Below, one piece after another: positions 8,516-21,400 of a stretch of 28,040 bases of DNA. The DNA is from Leucogyrophana mollusca. Taxonomy: Eukaryota > Basidiomycota > Agaricomycetes > Boletales. Below the pieces are notes generated by a model that saw nothing but the letters and a program-made list of their open reading frames with translations, was not told the origin of the DNA and did no database searches. Where the stretch lies: positions 1-28,040 of the forward strand of contig MU266636.1 of the NCBI GenBank assembly GCA_021014945.1, given 5' to 3'. Made by a program: the position numbers and the translations under genes. The stretch's first letter is position 1. The number at the start of each line of letters is the position of its first letter.

Positions 8516-11500
8516 TCATGCAGTATGTTTGCGTCCTCCTGTAATTACCCCTGTGTCCACTTTAGACCGACCGCCCCTGCGAGCTTGCGACCGCTCGCCA
8601 CTTGCCCGTGCTGCTGCGCGCTGTTCGACCTTCATGATTTCGATAACTGTCCGCGCACCCTCAACGTCATGACGGAGGTAAAAGGCCTTGATGAACATCT
8701 TGTACATGGGGCGCGCATGTCGTTCGAAGGATATAAAAGGGGGAACTTTCGGAAGTGCCAGGGACCGAGCAGGGTGAGGAAGGGGTGTACCGAAAGGCGG
8801 CCGTCCAATGGAGTAGCTTCCCCCCGGGTATCCACTGCGAATCATATGATCAAACAGGGCTCGTAGTTTTCTGTGATCAAACATAGCCCTCCACCGCATC
8901 GTCGCTTTGAGCAAGATGTTGATGGTCACTCTGTCGGGGGCAAAAGCGTGGTTCTTGATAAGGCACGACAGAAGGGCAAGAACCTTGCGCATCTGTCTCC
9001 CGTTACGTGGAGACGGCTTGAGGAGAATTGCGTGCAAAAGGGAGTTCCCAAGGGAAGTCCGTAGCCGAACGTCACAGGCAGCAGCGAAACGTTCAAACAG
9101 TTTTCTCGCTGCGTAGGCCCGGCCCGCATGGACGTGCGCTTGCAATGCAAATCGAAGGGCAGAAGGATCCGGCAAAGGCTTCATCATCGTTGATGAGATC
9201 TTCAGAGATAGGACAGTAGGCGAGATTGAAGACCGCAAAGCGGTGCGGGCAACAGAAATGGGTTTACGACGCCCATATTGTGAGCACAAAATTCGTCGGC
9301 GAGCTTGCCTAGCCAGTCCCGAAACCTTCACTGTAGCGAGACCCTTGACCACCTGCCCACGCCACGTGGCTGCACGATTCTTGCCCATGGTATCGACAAG
9401 CTCCAACAGCTGTGCAACATGTCTGATACGCTTGCGCTTAAGTAGAGCGCGAAAGCAACGCGGGAGGAATGATTGCTGAAAGTACGCTGGCGAGGCCCGC
9501 ACAACCGTCCTGATTATGGCTACAGCTTGCGATGCCCTCGATGACTGGCATAGTAGGACGATGAGATGCTGAACATGACAGCGGGATGAGTGTAAGGGGA
9601 GCGACAACCGGCACAGACCATAGAGGGCATTGCCGAGCGTGCGAGATGCTTCAGGAGCCAGCCTAGTGATCCGATGTTGCGCGAGCGAGCGAGCTATCGC
9701 TCCCAAAAGGGCTTCCACTTGGAGAGGTGAGAAGCGAGGGTCATTGAGATAGAGCACTGCGCGGTGAATGTACCCACGACCGGCAAGAGCAGTGGCGACG
9801 CCGTGCGCCGCTTCAGGGGAGATGTCTCCGCCGGTCTGACGGGTCAAAGCGGCGAGGGAAGTTGCAAGATCAAGGTCAGTGTCAACGAGATCTGTCACTA
9901 CGGTAGAGATGACATCCGATTGCCATGAGGCTTCTGGGCAGATGGCGGCGAGAGCACTGATGATCGAATAGTTCGGGACGTTTCCGACTCGTATTTGAGC
10001 TACAAGGAACTGGGCTGTTATTTGAACGGTTTGCGACCTTGTCAGGTCGTCCCCCTTCGAGAATTGCCACAGCCTCTCAGAATGCCAACGTGACCGACAC
10101 GTATCGAAGAGTGATGGGTCATCCGTAGCAGAAGCGATGCGTATGAGGGATGCCAGAAGGGCGCGGGTAACGAAAGGAGGTAGCGACTCATCCTTAGTTG
10201 ATGCCCGCCACACACCCAGCAAAGCCCAAGCAGTATTACGCATACTTTCCCTAAGTGCCGATTCCTCCGGTAAGGGCGACGCATTATCCTTCAGCGCCCT
10301 CTCCAAAGTCGCAAAACCAAACACGACTTCCCATAGCATTCCTGCATTGCCTCGGGAAGTGGTGGACTCCCATTCTAGTGCACATTGTGCGGTAAAGGCA
10401 GTAGCCGGGCAATAGAACAAAGCGATGAGAAGTAGGTGTCGCCAGCGGTCCTCAAAAGGTCGGTCGGGCGAGAAGGTAGAGCGCAACTGCGCATGCGCCC
10501 ATCTATACACTCGAGAGTCCGTTTCCGGTGGAACAGCAGCGAATAGCGTGTCCCGAATTATATCGCCAAGGTAAGTGGCGCTGGATTGAACCGCTGCCCG
10601 AGAAATTCCTGTCGGCGCTGTGCAATGACCATCGTCCTTCCCGACCAATCGCAGCTGTTGGTTGTCTTCGCGAAGTTTTGAAACGCGAAACCAAACAGCA
10701 TTCAGGAGCTCATGCTGGGACTTGTCGGAAAGACCCCTGCGGTCCTGGCAAAGAATCCTGCAGAGCGTCTCGAGTAGCCTAGGATGGCAACTACGGTGTG
10801 AACGCAAGAAGTGGGATAGTGCATGGGCAGCAGTTGCAAGATGGATCGGATCATTGGTGGACAGCAGCGCCTCCAGGTATGGAACGTGGACCTCGGGATC
10901 ACCGGTATGACCACGAATGTAGCGATAATGTTTGTGCGTGCGAACGATGGACTGAGAAAGTAACCGAGAGTTGGCTGCAATAACTGCTCAGTAGTGATAA
11001 AACGCACTGGTAACAGCGATCTCACATTCTGATGGTTCATCCTTTGCTACCCCCTCGATTGTGGCAATTCCGGCGCGCATAAGCCAATAACGATCCGAAG
11101 GGCTAAGCATCATCCCAGACTGCTCTTTATCCCCCGCAATTGAGACCACAAATAGCCAATAGCCCCGCGCAGGAGCATTACGCCGCATATGAGACACGAA
11201 AGAGTTTGTATAAACACAAGGTCTAGAGGGGTCCAGGGACAGGGACCCGAAAAGACTGATTAGGGACGAGAGCATGGCGGAGCTCAGCTGAGCGACTTGA
11301 TTCCTCGCCTTCACCGACATATAGAGTGAGCGGAGGGTGTTGGCGGTGTGAAGTTGCGGACAGCGCGAAAACATGTTCTCTGGTGACAGAAATGCCCTCA
11401 AAATGTGAAGATCGCGGGCGTCTGATGCAATAGACTGCGCTGCATTAGCCTGGTCACCATCACCAGGGCTCATGTGAGCGCCCTGCACCGACGGGTCACA

Positions 11501-11830
11501 TTCTCCCTGAGAAATATTGGCGCTCGCATAGATACTGGATCTCGCATACGTCTGAGCAACTGGATCATTTGCTCGACGGCGTTCTATATGGCTGCACGCG
11601 GGATCACCTGGCGAAGGCGCAGCATTAAGTGGCCGGCGGCATATAGCTGCAGGTCGAAGGGCAAGCTGGCACGCCAATGCACTACAAGTAGATGACGGCC
11701 TATGCTGATTATCAGCCACGTTACTGGAGTTATTAAACAAGCAAACACGCACCGTGTGCATTGTGAGGTTCCGACATATCCGCCCAATGCTCGGACGGTC
11801 GACAGACACCATCGCAACATTCCATTGCAT
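8516..11830 (-). CDS. Large helical-repeat protein, PPR-like, probably mitochondrial
   Basis: Two long open frames are joined by a 51-nt GT-AG intron (11025-10975; donor GTGAGA, acceptor TTGCAG). The exons 11830-11026 and 10974-8516 give 1087 residues. The intron is a multiple of three and holds the only stop between the frames; the coding phase continues across it (DEPSE|SNSRLLSQSI). I chose the start MQWNVAMV because the open frame upstream has no ATG and this leader is Arg-rich with few acidic residues, as in mitochondrial presequences. The body is all-helical. The clearest PPR-like units are near residues 952-985 (TINILLKATM...LRALFDHMIRSG) and 1025-1055 (YKMFIKAF...EGARTVIEIMK). The C-terminal tail is basic (RSQARRGGRSK). 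PPR proteins bind organellar RNA. No closer function can be assigned. The true start could lie in an unseen upstream exon. Confidence 0.7.
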
Positions 11831-12371
11831 GGAAAGTGCGAGAACACCGCGCGTTAAACCTCTGCGGACGCGTGTCAATATCGCCCAGGGCAAATATGAG
11901 AGGAACGGCGTATAGAAAAAGCTCCAAGAGTGGACAGCAAACAGCAACGACGTGGAATGAAAACAGGGAACGTCGCCTCGTTCCAACGCGCCGAGTTGGT
12001 CGTGGCGAACTGAGAAACCAACTGGTTCGGGTCTTGCCGAGTCCGCTGCCACCGGAAATTCCCGTCTCAGAACCTTAATCGTGAACTGCACGGCAAATGC
12101 CGAAGCTTCTACGACGCGGAAACTTTACGATCGCCGAACGGTGTACACATATCCTCAACAAGTCGCCTTGAAAAATCCGTTGGCACCAGCTGGTAGGCCG
12201 ATCACCTCGAGATGGTAGGCTTGTGCTAATAGCTTGTTGCTCGCAGAGGTCAATCGGGAGGCACTAGTTATTCTCTTAAAATCGCTACAGCTTTCAATGT
12301 AAGGACCAGGGCACCGATGACAATCTGTTAAATGGGCGCTGACCTTGAGGATCAGTTAAACAAAGTCTACA
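11831..12371. promoter_or_regulatory. Head-to-head intergenic region, PPR-like gene / RPP0
   Basis: The 541 bases between the PPR-like start (-) and the RPP0 start (+) must carry both promoters. An open frame continues upstream of the chosen PPR-like start to about 12091 without an ATG, so part of this could be 5' coding sequence of that gene. I see no clear TATA box for either gene. Confidence 0.45.
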
Positions 12372-13595
12372 ATGGGTGCAACTCGCGCGCAAAAGCAAGA
12401 GTACTTTGTCAAGCTCAAGGAGCTGATTGCCAAATATCGTTGGTCGCTTTGTTTCCCTAAATGAATCCTATTTGCTCACATCTTACTTCTGATTAGCTTC
12501 TATCTTCTTGGTCAACGTCGATAATGTTGGTTCCAACCAGATGCATCAGATTCGTGTCGCCCTCCGTGGCAAAGGTGTTGTCCTCATGGGCAAAAACACC
12601 ATGGTCAGACGTGCTCTCCGTTCGATTCTTTCCGAGTACCCTCAGTTCGAGCGTCTGCTCCCGCACGTCAAGGGAAACATCGGTTTCGTCTTCACTTCCG
12701 GCGATCTAAAGGAGGTCCGTGACATCATCGTCGCCAACAAGGTCGCCGCCCCCGCTCGTGCCGGTGCCTTTGCCCCCAAGGATGTCTTCGTCCCTGCTGG
12801 TAACACCGGTATGGAGCCCGGAAAGACCTCTTTCTTCCAGGCCCTCCAAATTCCCACCAAGATTGCCCGTGGTACTATTGAAATCGTAGCGGATATCCAG
12901 GTGGTCGTCGCAGGAACTCGTGTCGGATCGTCCGAGGCCACCCTCTTGAACATGTTGAACATCTCGCCCTTCACGTATGGTATGACAGTTGTCCAGATCT
13001 TCGACCAAGGCAACGCTTTCTCTCCCACCGTCCTGGATATTGATGAGAAGGAGCTCATCGACCGCTTCATGTCGGGTATCAAGTCTATTGCTGCCATCTC
13101 GTTGGCTTTGAACTATCCTACCCTCGTCTCTGTTACGCACTCTCTGGTCAACGCCTACAAAAACCTTATCTCCATTGCGTTGGTCACAGAGTACTCCTTC
13201 GAGGGCGCCGAGAAGGTCAGTTCTTGTTCCTCGTTTTGCTTTTCATGCTATTTTACGGAGTTCTTGGGATGCTGTAAACATAACACACTGAAAATACTGA
13301 TATCTAACGATTGAAAATTTTTAATGTTTCTGACGGACCTCCTTTTCCCAATTGTCGATGAACCATCCTGACATATTTATTTTTCAGGCCAAGGAGTACC
13401 TCGAGAACCCCGAGGCTTTCGCGGTCGCTGCACCCGCCGCTGCCGAGGCTGCGCCTGCTGCTGCCGAGGCCAAGGAGGAGGCTAAAGAAGAAGAGAAGGA
13501 GGAATCTGATGATGATATGGTGAGCTCGTCCTACTCCACGGTGTCCGTACAATTCATTGACATTCTTTTTCCAGGGCTTTGGTCTCTTCGACTAG
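12372..13595 (+). CDS. RPP0: 60S acidic ribosomal protein P0 (uL10)
   Basis: Four exons, 12372-12438, 12497-13215, 13388-13519 and 13575-13595, encode 312 residues, the standard length. The N-terminus [19 protein letters not shown] leads into [20 protein letters not shown] and [11 protein letters not shown], the rRNA-binding uL10 domain. The insertion domain holds [20 protein letters not shown]. The Ala/Glu-rich hinge ([20 protein letters not shown]) and the acidic stretch [10 protein letters not shown] precede GFGLFD. P0 anchors the P1/P2 dimers in the ribosomal stalk, and the C-terminal peptide recruits translation GTPases. That peptide sits alone on a 21-nt last exon. Intron 2 is unusually long for this window (172 nt). 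Third-codon positions are strongly C/G biased compared with the PPR-like neighbour, as expected of a highly expressed gene. Confidence 0.98.
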
Positions 13596-14259
13596 AATAA
13601 CTTTGCGTGTATTCTCACTCATACATTGTAGAGCCACTACGTTTCTAGTACCATGACCTTGGCTTCAGATACATGAGTGATCCGACTAGACACCTATCAA
13701 ATCTCGGCACCTCAGCTGACCCTTCGGGAAAACGATGCAGATCCCGCACGACCGCCTTACTTCTTACCGCCACGTATCCTAGAAAGTGCAGACAGCCCAA
13801 AGATTGCTTGCTTCTATCCCAACACGTTTATCGATGAGCGCGTTTCTCACTGCTTTAAACAGAAAAGGCATGAGGCTTATGGGTACAGCGGAAAAGACCG
13901 GGTGGACTGCGGGTACCACAGGTAAACCGAGAGCTGGACTGATGGACCACTCAATGACGGCGCGCCGCGAATGAGCTGGAAATGACGGTCGTGGTCCAAC
14001 CAAGTCGGTTTGATGAGGAGCTGGTTGTAATAGCCCCAACGGGCCTTTGTTTTGTTCTATAAACCCTCAAGTGATCATATCTTCATTCAGTGATCCTATC
14101 TGTGGCAGCTGAACAACGTTCGCCAGGTTACTCGCCACTCGCACATCGCCCTCCGCTTTCCGAGTCTTCGTTGAAGAAGATCCGATAATCAGCCTTTATC
14201 CGGCCTTGCGTGCTAGGATCTTTCAGAGTCTACTCGTTATAAACTGGACAGTATCAACC
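13596..14259. other. RPP0-TPS1 intergenic region
   Basis: This is the 3' flank of RPP0 and the promoter of TPS1. A TATAAA lies at 14058-14063, about 200 bp before the TPS1 start. Open frames at 13677-13925 (+) and 13779-14039 (-) have no recognisable family features. Confidence 0.5.
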
Positions 14260-16155
14260 ATGCCGTCTTCCATCTTCCCCCCGGTGTCGTCCGAGCCAAA
14301 CCTCGACGAGATGGATCTCAAAGGCCACCACCTTATCGTCGTTTCGAACCGACTGCCTATCACCATCAACAAGGATGCCTCTGGAGAGTATCACTTCAAG
14401 ATGTCCTCAGGCGGTCTAGTTTCCGCGCTATCAGGATTCAAAAAGTCACTCAACTTCACATGGATCGGTTGGCCCGGTTTCTTCATCCCCCCGAAGGACC
14501 GGCCTCACGTCGACAAACGTCTCATGGAGGAGTATTCCTGTCAAGCAGTGTATCTTGACGATGATGTCGCCGACCGTCATTACAATGGTTTCTCCAACTC
14601 TATATTATGGCCGCTTTTTCACTACCATCCTGGCGAAATGAACTTCGACGAAGAGAACTGGCTTGCGTACCGCCAGGCGAATCTGAAATTCGCCGAGGCG
14701 GTTCGTTCACAGATTACCCCAGGTGCTATGGTTTGGGTGCAGGACTACCATCTCATGCTCCTCCCTATGCTGTTACGCGGTTTGGTTGACGGGGCGGCAG
14801 GCGGTGAATGGAAACGTCGGGAGTTGTCCAAGATTACGGAAGGTATTGAAGAGGAACGTTTCACAACGACCGCGGAGAAAGTCCCCGGCGTGAAGATCGG
14901 ATTCTTCTTGCACACGCCCTTCCCCAGTAGCGAGATCTACAGGTACGTGCTACAGCTGCTGTGCTGCGAACCTCCTTCCAACCCATATTCAGGATCTTAC
15001 CCGTCCGGCGGGAAATATTGTTAGGCATCTTGTTCTGCGACCTCATTGGCTTCCATACATACGACTATGCACGCCACTTCCTTTCTTCCTGCACGCGAAT
15101 TTTGGGATTGCCAACAATGCCCAATGGCGTCGAATTCGAGGGGCGTTTAGCTCATGTCGGGACATTCCCCATCGGCATCGAACCTGGGTCGTTCATTGAG
15201 GTGAGCCGAGCCACCGTAGGAATCACTTCCGCTCTAATGATGTCATCGAGAACAGAACCTCAAGAAAGACTCGGTGAAGTCTCGCATTGCTCAACTAGAG
15301 CAACGCTTTGGCGGTGTCAAGGTCATCGTTGGCGTGGACCGCCTAGATTATATCAAGGGTGTCCCACAGAAGCTGCACGCTCTCGAGCTGTTCCTGACGC
15401 AACATCCCGAATGGATAGGCAAAGTTGGTACACCCTCTGCCACTGCCTTGCGTTCCGTTCACTAACCTCATGGGCACTCCAAAGGTTGTCTTAGTGCAAC
15501 TCGCCGTTCCGTCCCGCCAGGACGTCGAAGAATATCAAAATCTCCGATCCACAGTAAATGAACTTGTCGGCCGTATTAACGGTCGCTTCGGGACAGTCGA
15601 ATTCATGCCCATCCACTTCATGCACAAGAGCCTGGCCTTTGATGAACTGTGTGCTCTGTACGCAGTCAGTGACGTCTGCTTGGTGTCCAGCACGAGGGAT
15701 GGCATGAACCTGGTAGGATCTCTTACGTCTTCCAAGCTCCCCACATTGATAAACGTCATCAACCCCAGGTCTCCTATGAGTATATCGCTTGCCAGCAAGC
15801 CCGTCAGGGTGTCATGATTCTTTCCGAGTTCGCAGGAGCTGCGCAGAGCTTGAATGGTTCTATTGTTGTGAATCCGTGGGATTCGCAGCAAGTCGCAGAC
15901 GCCATTCATGAAGCGGTCACGATGGACACCGATACGCGCGCGGAAAACCACCGCAAGCTATTCAAATACGTCAACAAGTATTCCGCGGCCTTCTGGGGCT
16001 CGAGCTTCATCAAAGAAATGGGAAAACTCAAGCAGGACGAAGTGGACAAGGAGGGCCAAGCGGAACTGACGCCTAGGAAGGACGAGGGGACAGGAAGCAA
16101 TCTCGTAAATGGCGCAATGCCAACCACACAAGTGATGACCAACGCACCAGCATAA
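14260..16155 (+). CDS. TPS1: Alpha,alpha-trehalose-phosphate synthase (GT20)
   Basis: Exons 14260-14942, 14993-15200, 15256-15423, 15485-15712 and 15769-16155 give 557 residues. The enzyme transfers glucose from UDP-glucose to glucose-6-phosphate to make trehalose-6-phosphate, the first step of trehalose synthesis in the cytosol. Family motifs are intact: VVSNRLP near residue 30, the Gly-rich loop SSGGLVSAL, VWVQDYHLMLLP (Asp162-His164), FFLHTPFPSSEIYR, GFHTYDYARHF, VDRLDYIKGVPQKL (Arg326 and Lys331, equivalent to the UDP-glucose phosphate ligands of OtsA) and DGMNL|VSYEY, which is split by intron 4. No phosphatase domain follows, so this is the TPS1 rather than the TPS2 type. Residues around 187-205 form a charged insertion before VPGVKIGFFLH. 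The C-terminal 35 residues are hydrophilic and poorly conserved. A longer in-frame start at 14206 is possible, but the ATG at 14260 gives the normal N-terminus. Confidence 0.97.
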
Positions 16156-19100
16156 AAGCGAAGCGGAGAGAGTCGCCGTCAATATGAGAATTGAGATGGG
16201 CGGTGTACGTATTCATGGCGAGTGGATGACTGCTCTGCGGGGAATAGGGATTGGGCCAGACAATGGCTTTACGACTTCTACTCTTTCTTTGGCTTCTTGG
16301 TCTTGCGTTATGATTATTGCATCCTCCGCCTTTCTTCTAGAAATCCCCCTAGACCTTGTTCGATCACGTTGCCTGGTTTCGTTTCCAGGCCCTTCCCCAA
16401 ACTCACGCCTTTCATGCAAATTTATTGTGTACAGGCAGCCCACATGCACACAATGCTGCATGCACCAACCGCATTGCAACGATGTCTTAATACTTTACAC
16501 ATTCGGATCCGAATTGAATGGGATGTATGTAAACCTTGCGAAGAACAACGCGGGGTGATCACAATGGGATCTTCCCTTCCTTCTGTGTCAGTAAGTAGTG
16601 GAGAGTAGCCACAGCCGAGCTGGCGCAACGACGTGGTCGAGGACATCGAAGCGGAAGATCCGAACTACCCTCGCACATTCACACTTCACAGGACCTTGCA
16701 GGCGGCCTGTCAGGAACTGTACAACCGTCGGGTTACACACGGTCCCGGGTGTTGTTTGATGCTGCCTGGATAGTACATTGGGGCGCACTTGAACACACAA
16801 AATGCGTCGCTCATCGATCTATGTTTGATTTTCATCAACGTGCATCGTGCCTTCTTCCTGTTTGACATTATTCCTGGGATAGAATGCCATGAATGAGCAC
16901 CCTCGACCTCACAGGCCTCGTGTTATTGGAACAATGGCATGTATTGGCGATCGGGGAGTACATTTTCCAATCATCGATGAGTTACAGATACGTTCACCCG
17001 CATATAGCTGACAGAGAAACCCGTAACCTCTATCGACCGGCCGCGCCTGTGACCTTGCGCATTCTTACTGGCTCTGATTCTTACTACAGGGTCTACAATC
17101 ATGGTCTTATTCCACATGAATCGTGTACAGTTGTCCGTGCCGTGTCCCTGGCCCTCTAGATTTCTGATATTCCTGCCGCAGCGTGAGTCGGTTCTACCTG
17201 GCCTGAAACCAATATGGGAAATTGACCACATCCGTCTCCTTCTTCGCAGAGCTTCTACGCTCCCAAAGCGCCTAGAATGACGCTATTGCCATTTTGCACC
17301 TAATGTGGGTACTGTGAGTCAAACACACTGCTTTGTGATGTTTCAGATCCATGGATGGATATCCCGCAGCTCTGATGGAACCAAGGCTCGCAATGTTGCA
17401 CCATCCTCCAGTCTCCGTATGGACTGCTCCGCACGTATGGGAATAGGGGACTGCCCTAGGGCAATCTATTTGGGAGTGCTTCATCAAATTTCAGTTGCCC
17501 TCAGCGATCGCAGCGGACCGATGCCGGGGCTGTCTTTCCTTATTGCGGGAAGCTCTCACCTGGATGTATGTTCAATCGACCCAGGTGACGCAGATGTCCT
17601 TGACGGGACACATACATGTGTTGGTGATACTTATACAAATTCTGCGGCAGCTTAGTCCGCGGGAGCATCGCGAACCCACAGGCACAGGCTCTGACGCCCC
17701 CTCGAGGAGTTGCTGCGTTCAGTTAAGTAACCTCAAGGTTGCCCTTCGCACCAGGGACTTGGCATTCCCCTCATACTCGACGAACCACTGAACTTAACTT
17801 ATCCATACTAGTGGCACATGCATCCAGTGCGTTTCCCCTGGTGCGCGTGCCTGTGTTCGATGTGAGGATCACTAGCATCGAGCTCGTTGGCAGTATTTGC
17901 CTCGAGTTGAGATCTTTGCGGCCTCCAGGTATGCGTCTTCACTCACAAATCGACCTCCGCCGCTAATTCACCGCAAGGGATTCTCCACTTTCCCTCCACC
18001 ACAAGCCAAGCGGGCTTCTCACTAGACACGTAGCTGGTAAGATCGCACTAGTACATGCTGCGCAATCTTGAGACCATGTACTGCCTCACACTTTCCGGGG
18101 ATCACTCCCTCCAAGAGGCAGGGCCTCTCCGGACATGCTGTGACAGTCTGACGACAGCTTGCCCCTCCCTCGGTGAAAGAGGGCAGGACGCAGCGGTCTT
18201 CAAGCCATCCGCTTTACGGCCTCTTTCCGCTGTCGCCTCGGTAACAAGATACAGGGTACTGCACTGGAGTGCTTTCATTTGAGCTGAATTCCGCCCGGGG
18301 GTAGGCCTTGGGATCGTCGTTCGGAGGTCGCCACGACAGCCTGTGGTCCAGCGTTTTGTGAGTGCAATTTGCATGCTATTCAATCGGTGAAAAAATGCCG
18401 TACGGTGCCACGTGTAAAGTGGCTTTGGCGCTGAACGCCTCAAGAGCTCTGCCGCCGCCGCCAGCAGACTCGTAAGTATCTCGGGTCAGTGCTCTCAAAG
18501 TTTCGGCTTTCACTCCAACTTGTCCAAGCTTAGCGAGGTCTGGCGGTGCCTGTCAATACGTGAACACTCCCAGTCCTATACTCATAGCGTAACCATCCCA
18601 TAATTATATCTGAATTTGAGGTTGCTGGTGATTATTTAGGAGTACCACGACATGACCGAAGTTCCCAGTTACTGAACAAGCACCACTTCGCCGCATCATA
18701 TCCTTCTAGATACCTGACAACCTAACACTCTGTCATTTGCCACACCCTTCAAAATCACAGGGAATATAAAGAGATCGATAGCAATACAATACAATACCGC
18801 CGAACTGTCGAACGATTCTTTGGAACAACGGTAGGCTGTGCGATTACTACTTGCCTCATCGGGAAATCGTAGGGGTTCCGCTGTCGGTCCTCCATTGCTT
18901 GTCCAAATGCCGTATGGGTTACACACCCGTATTACCCGGTGCTGAGACCTCTAACACCTGCCAACCAAAGGATAAGATACGAGCCTATTGGTGTGGTTAG
19001 TCGAGTTTGCAGAGATTTTCGCAAGGACAGAATGGAGCAGCTCCCCATGGACACGATAAAATTTAGAGCAAGCTGGGCATCAAATGGTCCACATGTTTGT

Positions 19101-21400
19101 GGACCGAAAAGGTGCGCCCGCTGATGACGGTGCCGTGCTTGAAACACCCTATCGGGCAAAGCCCTCACCGCCTTCAAAAGTTACAGGGGGGCGGCTTAGC
19201 TTCTCGCTTATAAGGCATGGCTCTGCATAAGTGGTTTACTGGAGCGACAGGCAAGGGTGATTGGTCAACAGTCCAAACACCCCAGGGGCATCTTATTCGG
19301 CTTCACGATCCGCAATGACAACCTCGAGACCGACGTCGCGAGAGCGGGCATGACAGGAGGGTGAGAGTGATCAAGCTGACAAAAACTGCGATTTTGTATT
19401 TATAAATACATCCGCCGGTGAGCATGATGCTGACGGGCAGATTTCCAGAAGGCTTGAAAACTCTGATGGGGAATAGTGATATGATCTTTCCCTGGCTGAG
19501 CGGCCCAAGCGCTCCTCGTTGTGCGCAACCTGCAGAGATTGTAGGTGCATGCACAAATATCGGAGTCTTCCCTGATCAGTACTTTGTACAACCAACCGTT
19601 GTTTTGGCTCTTGCACGGTAAACACAAAAAGTCAAAAACACGTGGTGGCCACACCTTCTAAACCGAGCAAACTTCCACGTACATAAAGCGACCAACACCA
19701 CGGCTTCTCTCAAGAAAAAAACCATGGGCTGTTGAGGGGATAAAAGTAAACGCTGCTATTACTTGAGTTGGGCCTGCGACAGTAGTTCGGGAATTCGGAA
19801 TGCACACCCTGGTAAGCAACGTGCGCAAACATGCCGATGTGCATGTCTGTTGATGTGCTTGGCGTAACGAGCCGTCAGAATTCTGCACAGAACATATATG
19901 TAGATACGTGCGAGGAAATTCGCACTGGAACGGTGATCGATGGATTCGAGGTGGAACATTGCGATAGCTGAGCGCCGAAATGGTGGAATGTTCGAAAGGC
20001 GATTTAAAGTCACTTGGGCTGGTGTAATTGGGATAGGCAACTAGATGAAACCTTGATGACGTATCGCCCTGCGCCACGACGATGCGGTCAACTTGTCACG
20101 GGTTCCCAGCGGCATCTAGGGGCCACCATAGGTCGGTATGACAGGCTATACAATATGATAATGATCAAGATAAGTTTAGCTTTTTTGGAGATGCAGTAGT
20201 ATACTCGTACCTATCCTCGGAATGACTGTGAGAGTAAGGCTGAATGGAGGATAGGAAATACCATTGCTCGCCTGGCGTATACCAGTGCTGGCAGCCGTCA
20301 TTGTCGCTACATAATGACCGGCTAATAAAAAGCATGGAGGACGCACACTGATGATCCGTACCATCTGCGGGAACCAGCTTCACGAATAATTGGCCAATGT
20401 TAGTCGAAATTAAATTCCTGCAGGCCACAGAAAGGTTGATAGTGATACACCAGACGAAAATCGCTCGCCCGATTTGCACGTGTATCAGGAAATGCGCTAC
20501 GTGGTGGGCGTGATCAGTGCGGCGTGTGCGAGGCAGAACACAATACGCAAGTTTATGACATTCGAAGTCCACAGATCCTTGGGAAACGAAGTTACATCAG
20601 GCTGACTGGCGCCGAGGGCAGAGAAGAACAAAGATGCGCGGGTCAGCTAAAGAAACCGAAGAGCATTGCGCACCTTGTGGGGATTAATTGGTGCATGTGC
20701 GGCAGCTGGAAATGCGGCTAGTGGTAAGGACGGAGGTTAAACTAGTTGAGGGAGGACAGCTTTGACGAGCCATACTTCCATGACTACAGACAGGACGCTG
20801 AGGTGGTGGATGGCGCTCCAAATTGCTGAAACGCTGGTAGGAATGCTTGGGGGGCATGCGCACGCAGTCGGCGGAAGCAAAACATCCGGCACTGAAGGCT
20901 GTCCAAGTGGTGTCCTCAGCGGTCTAATGAGCGTCCGTTCATCCGCGCTGTGTGGTGGAAAATAATGACTATGACCTCGGATAAAATGCAAGCGCCAGGT
21001 CCGACACATGTGGGGTCCTATAAGGCCACGCGACGTGGAAATGATCTACCGTTGAACCAAATCGGGACGTTAGAAGAATAAACTCCTAGGCTGGGAGTCC
21101 AAGCTGAAATGTCTTTCAATTCAAGCCGTCCATCTGAGACCTGGCTTTTATCTCTTGGAACTCTTACTGGGGCGCTGGGCAATCAGCCACTTGACAGTGC
21201 AAATCGTGGCGGTGGGTCTTAATCGTGGTGCCTTACATCGGGGTCCGGCCCCTGCAGAAAGGCTGTGTGTTCTACATAGAAAATCCCATCGAGGTTCACC
21301 TTGCTGTTTCGAGCTGGTGTTTCTTCAGAAAGTTCCTTCATCTCTTCTCCCTTTATATATCGTCTATCCAACAAGGGCGTCAATTTTCCTGGCCCTCGAC
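16156..21400. other. Gene-poor 5.2-kb interval
   Basis: No recognisable protein, tRNA, rRNA or repeat array is present. The first few hundred bases are presumably the TPS1 3' flank. Open frames of 60-139 codons occur on both strands, for example 17305-17655 (+), 17739-17966 (+), 18102-18443 (-), 19658-20077 (-), 20165-20572 (-) and 20737-21009 (-). They overlap each other antisense, lack family features and do not chain through good splice sites. The last 50 bases hold a pyrimidine-rich tract and TTTATATAT (21352-21360), a possible core promoter of the Ca2+-ATPase. Lineage-specific small genes or an RNA gene remain possible. Confidence 0.45.

Noticed and set aside
8525..8866. Plus-strand open frame of 113 codons
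   Set aside because: It is antisense to the 3' end of the PPR-like gene, whose long open frame explains it.
12642..13140. Two minus-strand open frames of about 150 codons
   Set aside because: Both are antisense shadows of the RPP0 coding exon with no family features.
18780..18800. Short AATAC tandem repeat
   Set aside because: Only about three units are present, which is within what ordinary sequence drift produces.
20165..20572. Minus-strand open frame of 135 codons with a hydrophobic segment
   Set aside because: It has no family resemblance, no supporting splice structure and no promoter. It could be chance in a gene-poor region.
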